Origin: a virus
DNA length: 64,000 nucleotides
IMG/VR virus record: IMGVR_UViG_3300017605_000087
Span: 1-64,000 of that record
Reading direction: 5' to 3' (one strand)
Shown here: positions 1-8,495 of the stretch, one piece after another
How positions within the stretch are numbered: position 1 is the first letter of the stretch
How the letters are laid out: every line of letters begins with the position of its first letter
Program-made: the position numbers and the translations under genes
The notes under the pieces: generated by a model
Seen by the model: only the letters and a program-made list of their open reading frames with translations
Database searches by the model: none
Told to the model about the DNA's origin: nothing

Positions 1-579
1 CTTCGTTTATATAATACAGCAACAGGTGTCTATGTACTTGCAAATCCTACTAAAGTAGGGCAACCTAATAAATCTATTATTAACGGACAAAGAATTAGTA
101 GTGGAGTTGTTAGAGAATTTGCTAAAGGTAAAATATTTGAAGCCATAAAGAAAAACTTTAAAGAACATTATGATAAACTTCCAAATGTACAAGTAGAAAA
201 TAATAAGTACCCTATAATAATAGTGTATGAACTTGTCGATACTGTAATTAATACAATAGGAGGACATAAGAAAAGTGATAAGTTAGGAGCAAGATGGGAC
301 GTAGGTAATAGACTAGCACCTTATCAAAAATGTATATTAGATGCTATTGTTGATGAAAAAATAATAGTAGATGATGAAAGAATGTTCGTAACAGGAGAGT
401 TTGGAATATTTACACCTCTTCCAGATCAATCTGATATGTATAGATGTTTAAAAATTCATATATATCAAGATAGAAGACAAGTAATATTAGAAAATCAGTA
501 TTATAAAAGAGTAAAACCAGCAATTAAAGAAATAATACAAGTTATATCTAAAGAAGAAGATTTACCTCCTTTAAATTAG
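1..579 (+). CDS. RusA-like Holliday junction resolvase, C-terminal part (5' end outside window)
   Basis: The frame is open from the first base, so the start is missing; 192 residues are visible and end in a TAG stop. The stretch RWDVGNRLAPYQ, followed about 25 residues later by VDDERM, resembles the RusA pattern D-x-D/N-N...LDAL...DD, where spaced acidic residues bind metal. RusA enzymes cut four-way DNA junctions during recombination and packaging. The first Asp pair is imperfect (DVGN rather than DxDN), so the family call is an inference from this one segment. It lies just upstream of the DNA ligase gene, which fits a DNA-processing role. An ATG exists at 223, but coding clearly runs upstream of it. 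If it is not RusA-like, it is an unassigned early phage protein. Confidence 0.5.
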   Translation, partial: LRLYNTATGVYVLANPTKVGQPNKSIINGQRISSGVVREFAKGKIFEAIKKNFKEHYDKLPNVQVENNKYPIIIVYELVDTVINTIGGHKKSDKLGARWDVGNRLAPYQKCILDAIVDEKIIVDDERMFVTGEFGIFTPLPDQSDMYRCLKIHIYQDRRQVILENQYYKRVKPAIKEIIQVISKEEDLPPLN

Positions 580-598
580 CTTAGATTTTTTCATTGCG

Positions 599-606
599 TA
601 TATTTG
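599..606 (+). promoter_or_regulatory. Possible Bacteroides-type -7 box before the ligase gene
   Basis: TATATTTG matches the Bacteroides -7 consensus TAnnTTTG and lies in the only sizeable gap before the ligase gene, giving a leader of about 75 nt. No good TTTG is seen 19-21 nt upstream, so the -33 element is weak or absent. Confidence 0.3.
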
Positions 607-613
607 TACATTC

Positions 614-640
614 AAGTTCATAAGATGCTTATAACTTTTT
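614..640 (+). terminator. Weak A/T-rich hairpin followed by a T run
   Basis: AAGTTCATAAG (614-624) pairs with CTTATAACTT (628-637) around loop ATG, with one bulged C, and is followed by three more T. It could end transcription of the resolvase gene or be a leader hairpin of the ligase transcript. The stem is A/T-rich and weak. Confidence 0.25.
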
Positions 641-686
641 ATAGCTCTTACTTGTTTGTATCATTTAATTATCATAAATTTACATC

Positions 687-1904
687 ATGGCTAACATACA
701 AAAGTTTGACGACCTCTATGCCCGGAACTCACAAGGCGGTATAAAGACTTGGAGGGTTGAGGTAGAAGATGGTGAGATCGTTTTAGTACGCAGCTTTGCT
801 GGTCTATTAAACGGAAAAAAGACACCACAAATTAATAAAGTAAAAGAAGGAAAAAATAAAGGAAAAGCAAATGAAACTACACCTTTTCAACAAGGAATAT
901 CAGATGCTCAAAGTAAATGGAATAAAAGGAAAAGAGAAGGTTATAAATCATTAAGAGATTTAGGATTACTAGAAAATCTTGAAGGACAATTACTTGAAGA
1001 TGCTCTTGATGATGCTTTACCAGAAGTAAATAGTGATGCTAGTGGTAATATAATACCAATGAAAGCTCAACAATTTTACAAAGATAAAGATAGAACTATT
1101 CCTAGAATTAAATTTCCATGCTACGGACAACCAAAAATAAATGGAGTAAGAGCAGTAGCAGAATTTACTCCCCGTGGATTAGAATTTAGAAGTAAAAAAG
1201 GATTAGTATATAAATTAATGACACATATTGCTAATCAATTTCTTCCAAGTATGTTCTTCTCACATGTTGATAGTGGAACAGAAGTTCATATTATATTTGA
1301 TGGAGAATTATATATTCCAAATACTAAATTACAAGAAATAGGAAGTGCTGTTGATACATTAAGTTTAATGACTCAAACAGTACAATTTCATATATTTGAT
1401 TTAGCTATACCTAATTTTAGCCAGAGAGAACGTAATGAAATAAGAGATAAGTTATTAAATATAGACCATAACATGCCTCATATTATTAATGTAGAAACTA
1501 GATTAATTAATAATTTAGAAGAAGCATTAGCATTTCACCAAGAATGTAAAGAAAAAGGATATGAAGGTTCTATATTTAGAAGTCCATTAACCAAATATGA
1601 ATTTGGAAAAAGACCAGCTACAATGGTTAAATTAAAAGATAAAGAAAGTTTAGAATTTATTATTGTAGATGTAATTGAAAGTCAGAACGACCCAGGATTA
1701 GCTATAATGAGATGTAGAAATGATATAAACAATGAAACATTTGATGTAGTTCCTGAAGGTGGGGATGAATTAAGAAGAAAATATTTATTAGATAGAAGAA
1801 ATCTAATAGGAAAACTTTATACAGTAGAGTTTTACGAAAGAACAAGTCCTCCAAAAGAATTACCATTTCATACAACAGGAGTAGCAGTAAGAGATTATGA
1901 ATGA
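687..1904 (+). CDS. ATP-dependent DNA ligase
   Basis: This 405-residue protein should seal nicks during replication and repair. Residues 1-90 look like a WGR-type domain (basic, with TWRVEVEDGEIVLVR near 21-35). The nucleotidyltransferase core follows. Motif I is K150-I-N-G153, the KxNG variant of KxDG, with K150 as the AMP acceptor. Motif III is FDGELY (205-210), motif IV is EGSIFR (293-298) and motif V is KLKD (315-318). The C-terminal 80 residues would be the OB-fold. Length and the N-terminal extension fit ligases of crAss-like phages. The start at 687 follows a 107-nt gap. The stop overlaps the next gene by 8 nt, suggesting coupled translation. Confidence 0.88.
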   Translation: MANIQKFDDLYARNSQGGIKTWRVEVEDGEIVLVRSFAGLLNGKKTPQINKVKEGKNKGKANETTPFQQGISDAQSKWNKRKREGYKSLRDLGLLENLEGQLLEDALDDALPEVNSDASGNIIPMKAQQFYKDKDRTIPRIKFPCYGQPKINGVRAVAEFTPRGLEFRSKKGLVYKLMTHIANQFLPSMFFSHVDSGTEVHIIFDGELYIPNTKLQEIGSAVDTLSLMTQTVQFHIFDLAIPNFSQRERNEIRDKLLNIDHNMPHIINVETRLINNLEEALAFHQECKEKGYEGSIFRSPLTKYEFGKRPATMVKLKDKESLEFIIVDVIESQNDPGLAIMRCRNDINNETFDVVPEGGDELRRKYLLDRRNLIGKLYTVEFYERTSPPKELPFHTTGVAVRDYE

Positions 1905-2145
1905 TAATAAATATCCTCCGATTAATTCATATTCATTTTTTAAACATAATCAATGGGATATATTTTACGCAGTATATCCACATGCTTGTTATCAAATTTG
2001 TATTGGATTAAGGACAAATATACAAGTTGAAAGAGAATTTATTAAACAAAGAATATCTATAAATGTATTACATGAAGTTAGTGAAGAAGTATATAACTGC
2101 GCAAGAAAAGTAGTAGAAACTTTAAACTGGCTTGAAAATGTTTAA
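1897..2145 (+). CDS. Hypothetical protein, 82 aa
   Basis: I do not recognise this protein. It is small and rich in aromatic residues in its first half (YSFFKHNQWDIFYAVYPHACY), then mostly helical. It has no signal peptide or membrane segment. The start ATG lies inside the last codons of the ligase gene (8-nt overlap), and its own end overlaps the next gene, so it sits in a tightly coupled early operon. Confidence 0.6.
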   Translation: MNDNKYPPINSYSFFKHNQWDIFYAVYPHACYQICIGLRTNIQVEREFIKQRISINVLHEVSEEVYNCARKVVETLNWLENV

Positions 2146-2389
2146 TATTCCTGATGAAACCAAAGTAAGAGTAATAAAGGAAGTATATTGTAAAACAAGT
2201 CCTAATGGTAATGCTGGATTATATAATATTATAGCAGGAGAAAAATATCATTATGAAGTGTTAACAACAATTCCTTTTGTATTCAGAGTATATCGTGGTT
2301 ATATAGATGATAGTACATATCAAAAATATCACGATGTATCTATCGAAATATTTAGAACATATTTTAAACCAAATGAAACACACTGTTAA
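2138..2389 (+). CDS. Hypothetical protein, 83 aa
   Basis: This is an unrecognised small soluble protein, predicted mostly beta from alternating residues (YNIIAGEKYHYEVLTTIPFVFRVY). The ATG at 2138 is preferred over a TTG two codons upstream at 2132. It overlaps the previous stop by 8 nt, the same overlap as at the ligase/82-aa junction, which supports the choice. Confidence 0.55.
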   Translation: MFNIPDETKVRVIKEVYCKTSPNGNAGLYNIIAGEKYHYEVLTTIPFVFRVYRGYIDDSTYQKYHDVSIEIFRTYFKPNETHC

Positions 2390-2392
2390 ATA

Positions 2393-3016
2393 ATGAACTT
2401 AAATCAGATACAACAAGACTATTTACTATTGATGCAAGAAATTGAGGATAACGATGGTGTCCTTGATGAATCAATGGAAGAAAGATTATATATTAACCAA
2501 AATGAACTCGAAGATAAACTAAAAGCATACGGATATGTTATTAGATTAAAGAATAATGAAATCAAGTTTATTGATGATGAAATAGCAAGACTTAGTACAT
2601 TTAAAGTTATTAAGAACAATCTAATTGAAAGACTTAAAAAATCAATACAAGGAGCATTATTGCTTTATGGTACTGATGGTAAGTCTGGAAATAAACAATT
2701 AAAATATGATACATTAAATATATATAATGTATATCACAAACCTACTATTATTGAAGATGAAGAAAACTTTAATAATATGGAATTTATCAACTTTACATTA
2801 AATGAAAAGTTGACTAAAGAAGAATCAGCTTTATTAGTAGAAACATTATTAAAGAAAAGATTAGGTATAACAGAATTATCACCTGATTTAATTGCTAATG
2901 GTGTATCAGTAAGTAAAGCAATTGATAAAACTAAAATTGGTAAAGCACTTAAAAATGGACAAGAAGTTGATGGTGCACATTTAGATGAAGAAGCAAACTA
3001 TATAGTAATTAAATAA
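2393..3016 (+). CDS. Gp157-family protein (siphovirus Gp157-like)
   Basis: The 207-residue protein has the build of the Siphovirus Gp157 family. An acidic N-terminal helix pair (QQDYLLLMQEIEDNDGVLDE) is followed by a long coiled coil with Lys/Glu heptads (about 40-95) and a short beta region (LNIYNVYHKPTIIE). The ending is typical of the family: DKTKIGKALKNGQEVDGAHL. Family members lie in phage recombination/replication clusters and are sometimes annotated as host-nuclease inhibitors; their biochemical role is not settled. Here it lies between ligase and uracil-DNA glycosylase, in line with that setting. The stop forms TAATG with the next start. Confidence 0.7.
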   Translation: MNLNQIQQDYLLLMQEIEDNDGVLDESMEERLYINQNELEDKLKAYGYVIRLKNNEIKFIDDEIARLSTFKVIKNNLIERLKKSIQGALLLYGTDGKSGNKQLKYDTLNIYNVYHKPTIIEDEENFNNMEFINFTLNEKLTKEESALLVETLLKKRLGITELSPDLIANGVSVSKAIDKTKIGKALKNGQEVDGAHLDEEANYIVIK

Positions 3017-3240
3017 TGGCAAAAGCAATAGTTTTAATAGTACCAGATGATGTTGTAGCAAATGGTTTTGCTTTGTATGCAGGACAACAGTTACTACAAG
3101 ATTTTAAACATCATAATAGAACTCATACAAATATGAGTAAAGTTGATGATTTAAAACATGCCGAAGTAGAATTAGATTGGGATAAATCTAAAGAAGAAAA
3201 AGGAGAAGTAGAAATGATTCACACAATAATTCTAAAATAA
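3016..3240 (+). CDS. Hypothetical protein, 74 aa
   Basis: An unrecognised small protein with a hydrophobic N-terminal strand (KAIVLIVPDDV) and a charged C-terminal half. Both ends form TAATG junctions with neighbours (1-nt overlaps), so it is translated within the ligase-to-glycosylase operon. Confidence 0.6.
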   Translation: MAKAIVLIVPDDVVANGFALYAGQQLLQDFKHHNRTHTNMSKVDDLKHAEVELDWDKSKEEKGEVEMIHTIILK

Positions 3241-3935
3241 TGGATTTATTTGATGAAGATAATACTTTAAGAGATGGATTTAAAAAAGAGTTAGGAGAAT
3301 GGTCTGATACCTTATATAACATAACTCTTGAAAGATTAGACTCTGTATTAGAGAAAGTAAAAGAAGAAAGAGCTAAATATACTGTATACCCTCCAGAAGA
3401 TGAAATGTTAAGAATATATAGAAAAATAGCTCCTAAAGATGTTAAAGTTGTAATAGTAGGACAAGACCCCTATTATAATGGAAATGCTAATGGTATAGCA
3501 TTTGCATGTAAATTACAACCAAGTCCTTCATTAATAAGTGTAGTAAAAGCTATGATGAAAGATGTAGGAACATTAGAAAAACAATATGATATGCAATTAC
3601 AACACTTATTAAAACAAGGTGTATTTCTACTTAATACAGTTTTAACTGTAAGAAAAGATGAACCAAATAGTCATAAATCATTAGGATGGCAAGAATTTAC
3701 TAAAGCTACAATTGGATTATTAAGTGATAAACATAATAGAATAGTATTTATGTTATGGGGGAGTGAAGCTATAAGTAATTTCAAAGGATTTATTAATGAA
3801 GAAAAACATTTAGTTCTAACTGGAGAACATCCTGTAAATGCAGCACGTAATAAGAAGGATTGGAAATGTAATCATTTTAGTGTAGCAAATGAATATCTAA
3901 GACAACATGGCAAAGAGCCTATCAAGTGGATTTAA
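3240..3935 (+). CDS. ung: Uracil-DNA glycosylase (family 1, Ung-type)
   Basis: The enzyme removes uracil from DNA by cutting the base-sugar bond. The water-activating motif GQDPYY is at residues 74-79 (D76 as general base). The uracil-binding region NGIAFAC (84-90) follows, then LLNTVLTV (130-137) and the leucine-loop motif GEHPVN, whose H197 matches the catalytic His of HPSPLS. The loop is HPVNAARN instead of HPSPLSAH, an atypical version. Length (231 aa) is normal. With ThyX, dNMP kinase and MazG-like genes close by, it belongs to a set that limits uracil in phage DNA. It starts at a TAATG junction. Confidence 0.93.
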   Translation: MDLFDEDNTLRDGFKKELGEWSDTLYNITLERLDSVLEKVKEERAKYTVYPPEDEMLRIYRKIAPKDVKVVIVGQDPYYNGNANGIAFACKLQPSPSLISVVKAMMKDVGTLEKQYDMQLQHLLKQGVFLLNTVLTVRKDEPNSHKSLGWQEFTKATIGLLSDKHNRIVFMLWGSEAISNFKGFINEEKHLVLTGEHPVNAARNKKDWKCNHFSVANEYLRQHGKEPIKWI

Positions 3936-3951
3936 TTCAAATATATAAACA

Positions 3952-4203
3952 ATGGAAAACAACGAAACAACAAAACCAGAGCCTTCAATTGGCGAAAAAA
4001 GAGTAAGAGTTGACTTTAACGTTAATAAAGACGAGAAAGTAGATGAAATTAAAAAGAAGTATGCTGAACTAATCAATTTGATTGATGGTTTAAAAGGAGA
4101 TGGAAGTCAAGTTTTATCAGCAGAAAAAGGAAGACTTATCAGTATTGCAATGACTGAAACCGAAAGTGCAGCTATGTGGGCTGTAAAAGCAGCAACTTGT
4201 TAG
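3952..4203 (+). CDS. Acb2/Tad1-hairpin-like small protein (candidate anti-CBASS nucleotide sponge)
   Basis: The 83-residue protein has a disordered charged N-terminus, then KRVRVDFNVNKDEKV, then two helices: KVDEIKKKYAELINLIDGL and GRLISIAMTETESAAMWAVKA. The last helix, with an A-x-T-x-x-E-x-A-A-M-W-A-V-K-A pattern, resembles the C-terminal helix of small phage proteins assigned to the Acb2/Tad1 hairpin family. Known Acb2 proteins form oligomers that bind cyclic di- and trinucleotides and so block CBASS signalling. I infer the family from the two-helix pattern only; this is recollection, not an alignment. It stands just after ung, with a stem-loop behind it. An alternative is an unrelated small helical protein. 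Confidence 0.5.
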   Translation: MENNETTKPEPSIGEKRVRVDFNVNKDEKVDEIKKKYAELINLIDGLKGDGSQVLSAEKGRLISIAMTETESAAMWAVKAATC

Positions 4204-4211
4204 AGATTAAT

Positions 4212-4240
4212 TATAGGGTGGGAGAATATCTCACCCTATA
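4212..4240 (+). terminator. Strong stem-loop after the Acb2-like gene
   Basis: TATAGGGTG (4212-4220) pairs perfectly with CACCCTATA (4232-4240); inside, AGA and TCT can extend the stem. No clear T run follows, so it may be a weak terminator, a processing site or an mRNA stabiliser in this operon. It occupies the only gap in this part of the block. Confidence 0.5.
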
Positions 4241-4255
4241 TTATAACTATGAACT

Positions 4256-4606
4256 ATGATTGTATTAGAAATATTAGCAAAACAGATATTAAATGAATCA
4301 GCTTATAATGCTGGAGCATGTAATAGAATGGCTAAAGATGAAGAACCTTGGTCAAGATTATATAGAGGACAAGATGTAGAAGATCTTGTTAATGCTTTAA
4401 TGAAACTTGATACAAGAGTTCAAATATTTGACTCTTTTGAAGAAAAATTACTTATTAATTCATATCTTGAAGATATTGATAGAGTAATTAGGGAACCATT
4501 TTATAAAATGTTTGGAAGAGGAGGAGAAGCAGGAGAAATAGATGCTTTTCTTGAAAGACATCCTGAATGGAAAGTAATTAGTGATATAATAAATAGACCT
4601 TATTAA
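4256..4606 (+). CDS. Hypothetical protein, 116 aa
   Basis: Unrecognised. It is mostly alpha-helical and acidic, and ends with a segment rich in Gly (MFGRGGEAGEIDAFLERHPEWKV is the notable stretch, with the helix after GG). No membrane segment or known motif. The ATG lies 16 nt after the stem-loop at 4212-4240, so its translation start may depend on that structure. Confidence 0.6.
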   Translation: MIVLEILAKQILNESAYNAGACNRMAKDEEPWSRLYRGQDVEDLVNALMKLDTRVQIFDSFEEKLLINSYLEDIDRVIREPFYKMFGRGGEAGEIDAFLERHPEWKVISDIINRPY

Positions 4607-4608
4607 GT

Positions 4609-4857
4609 ATGGAAGGAACTGTAACATTACCGCTAAAAGACTATAATGATTTAAGAGATTTTAAAGAGAAAACTCTTAAAGAAAAAGACGAAGATACATC
4701 AGTAGCTCAGGATTTTATTAAATTAATGTTTAATAAATTAAATGAAGAACAAATTAATCATGTATTAATGTTGATGGATGCTGATGTACAAGTTATTACT
4801 CAAGGTGGAAAACTAAGAGAAATAGGAAGAGGACAAAACCACTTTAAATTCAAATAA
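4609..4857 (+). CDS. Hypothetical protein, 82 aa
   Basis: Unrecognised small protein, charged and helical (LRDFKEKTLKEKDED), with a C-terminal basic tail. It lies 2 nt after the previous gene and directly abuts thyX, so it is co-transcribed with it. Confidence 0.55.
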   Translation: MEGTVTLPLKDYNDLRDFKEKTLKEKDEDTSVAQDFIKLMFNKLNEEQINHVLMLMDADVQVITQGGKLREIGRGQNHFKFK

Positions 4858-6096
4858 ATGAGCCAAATAAGAGCAACCGTAGTAGCCGATTCAATCAATG
4901 AATTTGGAAACAGATTAACTACTTTATTAGTAGTAATGCCAAGATATATTCTAGCTGAGTTCAATACTCATAGAATGTTAAGTAAAAATAGTGCTAGTAG
5001 TAGAGCTATACCATTTAAAAAAATGGTAGAAATGGTGAAAACTAATCCATTTATTCCAATGGCTTGGCAAAAAGACCACAAAGGTATGCAAGGAACTGAA
5101 TATTTATCTAAGATAGAAAAATATCAATTATCTGGATTTGCCTCTGCTTTAATAGATACTTTACAAACTTTTGATAAAGAGTCAAAAGATTATAAAGAAT
5201 TAAAAGAAGAATTAGATGAGAAAGTTCATTTGATTGAAACTATTCTTGCTCCATATAAATTTGAAGAAAAAACTTTAGATGAATGGTGGTTATTTGCAAG
5301 AGATAAAGCTGTTGAAGCTGCATGTATAATGTATGTATTTAGAGTGACTAAGCAATTAGCTAACAGATTACTTGAACCATTTATGTATCATACTGTATTA
5401 GTAACTGGAACAGAATGGGAGAATTTCTTTCATTTAAGATGTCCACAATATCTTGATGAAACATCTGGAAAACTATATAAAAGTAAGAGTGAATATGCTA
5501 CTTTTAGTAATGATCCAGAGTTTACTGACTTTAATACTGATATTAATTGGCTTGAAAAGAATAAAGGACAGGCTGATATTCATATGATGGCAACAGCAGA
5601 AGCTATATACATTGCAATACATGAAAGTACACCTAAAGAATTACAAGCTGGTGAATGGCACATACCATTTGGAGATAAGATGGATTCTGATTTATTATTT
5701 AAAGCAGCTTTAAAATCAAAAGGAATGGAAGATTATCAAGGTGGTGGGCCATTAGATTTTGAAGTAAAACTAATTAATGCAACAAGAATAAAAGTAGCAG
5801 TAGCCAGAGCAGCTAGAACTTCTTACACAACAGTAGGTGAAGAAGGAAAACCCGATAATTATGAAGCTGATATTGCTTTACATGATAGATTAGCTAAGTC
5901 AGGCCATTGGTCATGCTTTGAACATGTAGCTGAAACTATGAGTCAAGACCAGTACGAAGAATGGGGGCAATATAAACCACATTTTAATAAAGATGGAGAT
6001 ATTATTGGAGGAGATACAGAATTAGGCTGGTGTGGTAACTTCAGAGGATTTTTACAATATAGAAAAATGTTTGCTAATGAAAACATTACAGAATGA
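4858..6096 (+). CDS. thyX: Flavin-dependent thymidylate synthase ThyX, motif order permuted
   Basis: ThyX makes dTMP from dUMP using FAD and methylene-tetrahydrofolate. The signature RHRxxSxNxxSxR appears near the N-terminus as T37-H-R-M-L-S-K-N-S-A-S-S-R49, with the first Arg replaced by Thr. The usual helical part follows (EWENFFHLRC; QADIHMMATAEAIYIA). In common ThyX proteins of about 220 residues, the segment AxRAARxSx...GHxxPFEH precedes the RHR motif. Here the matching segment (AVARAARTSY, then GHWSCFEH at 349-356, then FRGFLQYRK) lies at the C-terminus. The 412-residue chain therefore looks circularly permuted or rearranged. It starts directly at the previous stop and overlaps the rIIA-like gene by 4 nt. 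Confidence 0.85.
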   Translation: MSQIRATVVADSINEFGNRLTTLLVVMPRYILAEFNTHRMLSKNSASSRAIPFKKMVEMVKTNPFIPMAWQKDHKGMQGTEYLSKIEKYQLSGFASALIDTLQTFDKESKDYKELKEELDEKVHLIETILAPYKFEEKTLDEWWLFARDKAVEAACIMYVFRVTKQLANRLLEPFMYHTVLVTGTEWENFFHLRCPQYLDETSGKLYKSKSEYATFSNDPEFTDFNTDINWLEKNKGQADIHMMATAEAIYIAIHESTPKELQAGEWHIPFGDKMDSDLLFKAALKSKGMEDYQGGGPLDFEVKLINATRIKVAVARAARTSYTTVGEEGKPDNYEADIALHDRLAKSGHWSCFEHVAETMSQDQYEEWGQYKPHFNKDGDIIGGDTELGWCGNFRGFLQYRKMFANENITE

Positions 6097-8495
6097 TAAT
6101 TAAAGAAACAAAAGGTTTAGAAGTAGAAAACATAGGAGGAAATACAGAAAGTATAGAAGCAGGTATTAATGCTGCTTCTATGCCTTTCTTATTTGAGATG
6201 TTATCTAAATCATTATACAGTAATCCAATTGGTAGTATATGCAGAGAAATAACTTCTAATTGCTTCGATAGTCATACCGAAGTAGGAGTAGATGATGCTG
6301 TTGTAGTACGAAAAGGAAATGATGAAGAAGGTACATATATATCATTTGTTGATTTTGGTGTGGGGTTAAATCCTGAAAGGATAAATAATATCTATATGAA
6401 CTATTTTAGTTCAACTAAAAGAGAAACAAACGATCAAATAGGAGGATTTGGATTAGGTTCAAAAAGTCCTCTAAGTTATGCCGAATACTTTTATATTAAT
6501 ACTATTTCAGATGGAATAAAGTATCAATATATATTTAGTAGAGGAGAAAGATTACCAACTCTTGATCTGATGGATAAAACAGAAACCACAGAAAGAAATG
6601 GTACAGAAATAAGAATATACATTAAAGATAGATATGATGTAACTAAATTCGAGGAAGAACTAAAGAAACAGTTATGTTATTTTGATAATGTATATTTTGA
6701 AGGATGGAATATAGAAAATAATTATACTATTTTTGAAGGAGAACATTTCAAATTTAGAAATAAAAACCAATACGATAAAGAAATGCACATCGTATTAGGT
6801 AAAGTAGCGTATCCAATAGATTGGGAACAATTAGGTATTTCAGCATATAATATTGCAGTTGGGGTAAAATTTGAGATAGGAGAACTTCTCGTAACTCCCA
6901 ACAGAGAACAGTTAAGATATACAGATGAGATAATTACTTTAGTACAACAAAGAATCAATCATGTAATCGACGAACTAACTGGTATATTTAATAAACAAAA
7001 TGAAGCCTTTGACTCATTCTTTGCGTGGTACAATAAGAAAACAGAGAAACCTTTTATAATGTTTCAAAAAGAGGGAGAAGCACCTGATAAATTATACTTG
7101 TATGGATTAGAACATGTAAATAAACGACATACTTATAAGTATTTTGAAGGACTAGAAGATATAGTAAATCTTCCTGATATTGTAGGATTATTCTTTACCT
7201 TTTTAGGTTCAGTAATTAATAAGAAAAAAGATAAGGATTCATATAATGTTAACGTAACTGAAACTATTAGTAGAGGAAATAGACATAATAATCATATTTC
7301 TATGACTCCTTATATGAGTGCTGAAAAGGATTGGTTAATTGAACAAGGTGATGTATTTTGTCCTAAGATAACTTATGCTTTTAAGAAACATGGAGCTAAT
7401 ATGTTTTTAAAGTTAAGTAAAGAACATATTCCTAAAGGTGGATATAGTAATCGTTCAGATGCTTATTACTTTAATCTTGGAGCAGGACTAAAGATTTATA
7501 AACTAATGAAAGCTATACAAAGTGAAGTAATTCAAATGTGTGGTGAGTATAGAGAATTAAATCAAGAAGAACTTCAGGAATATAGAGAAGAAAAAAGACA
7601 GAATGATGCTAATTTACAAAGAAGATTAAATGGTAAAGTATTTGTAAAGTCGCTTACTACTAATCAAAATTATGATTGGAAAGTAATGACTGATAAAAGT
7701 TTTAAACCATCTAGTAAAAAGGATAATCATAAGTATTTTGGTATAGAAGATTTTAAAGGTCTTGTAATATATGGATTTAGAGATGATGTAAAAGCATTAG
7801 AAAAGTCCATTACATTGCTATCTCAAGTACGTAAAAAATACTTTTATTCAAACTCTAATACTAATTGGAAACCTAAAGCACATGATAAGATACTAAAGGT
7901 AATACAAATTAATAAACAAAATGAGAAATACTTTAAAGGTAGAAAAAATATGGTTCATGTAAATAATTTATATGGGGATAATGCTCTATTTAGAGCTATG
8001 GCTTCTTCATTTAAAATAGAACAATTCTTTGATGATATTAAAGAAGATAATGAAGATAATACAATAGTGTACATTCAACATATGAAAAATATATGCCAAG
8101 ACATTGGTGATACTTTAGAAGAATTATATAAATATTACAAGGAAACTAATATAAATGAAAGAGCTTGGAATGTAAGATATGAAAGAAGTGATATTAGAAG
8201 AGAAGTAATGAAAGTTGCTAGGGAAAAGAATTTATATGACCCTGCTGTTGAATTATTGTTTAATAAAGTAGAAGAATGGTTTAAAGGTGTGGAGTTAATT
8301 CGTTATATGAAAATAAATGAAAAGACATTACCATACATATTAAAGTTCTTATATGAGAACAAGAAGAGATTAAATCTTGAATATTATCAGAAGATAATGG
8401 ACACAGGTAAACTCGTCCAGCTTGAAATAGATTTTGAGCCAAAAGAGATACCAGAATTAACTAAATTTCAAATAATTACACAAAACGTTGCATAA
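6093..8495 (+). CDS. rIIA: rIIA-like GHKL-type ATPase
   Basis: The N-terminal 300 residues match T4 rIIA and other GHKL ATPases. The N-box is CREITSNCFDSH (E52, N56), motif G1 is DFGVG (87-91), and the lid and G2 motif is YFSSTKRETNDQIGGFGLGSKSP (notably GGFGLGSKS, 117-125). A transducer-like domain with TPNREQLRY (near 270) follows. The rest, to residue 800, is charged and not recognised; T4 rIIA is shorter. T4 rIIA/rIIB are membrane-associated and protect infected cells against lambda Rex exclusion, so a role in resisting an abortive host defence is inferred, not shown. It overlaps thyX by 4 nt and joins the next gene by TAATG. Confidence 0.8.
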   Translation: MIIKETKGLEVENIGGNTESIEAGINAASMPFLFEMLSKSLYSNPIGSICREITSNCFDSHTEVGVDDAVVVRKGNDEEGTYISFVDFGVGLNPERINNIYMNYFSSTKRETNDQIGGFGLGSKSPLSYAEYFYINTISDGIKYQYIFSRGERLPTLDLMDKTETTERNGTEIRIYIKDRYDVTKFEEELKKQLCYFDNVYFEGWNIENNYTIFEGEHFKFRNKNQYDKEMHIVLGKVAYPIDWEQLGISAYNIAVGVKFEIGELLVTPNREQLRYTDEIITLVQQRINHVIDELTGIFNKQNEAFDSFFAWYNKKTEKPFIMFQKEGEAPDKLYLYGLEHVNKRHTYKYFEGLEDIVNLPDIVGLFFTFLGSVINKKKDKDSYNVNVTETISRGNRHNNHISMTPYMSAEKDWLIEQGDVFCPKITYAFKKHGANMFLKLSKEHIPKGGYSNRSDAYYFNLGAGLKIYKLMKAIQSEVIQMCGEYRELNQEELQEYREEKRQNDANLQRRLNGKVFVKSLTTNQNYDWKVMTDKSFKPSSKKDNHKYFGIEDFKGLVIYGFRDDVKALEKSITLLSQVRKKYFYSNSNTNWKPKAHDKILKVIQINKQNEKYFKGRKNMVHVNNLYGDNALFRAMASSFKIEQFFDDIKEDNEDNTIVYIQHMKNICQDIGDTLEELYKYYKETNINERAWNVRYERSDIRREVMKVAREKNLYDPAVELLFNKVEEWFKGVELIRYMKINEKTLPYILKFLYENKKRLNLEYYQKIMDTGKLVQLEIDFEPKEIPELTKFQIITQNVA

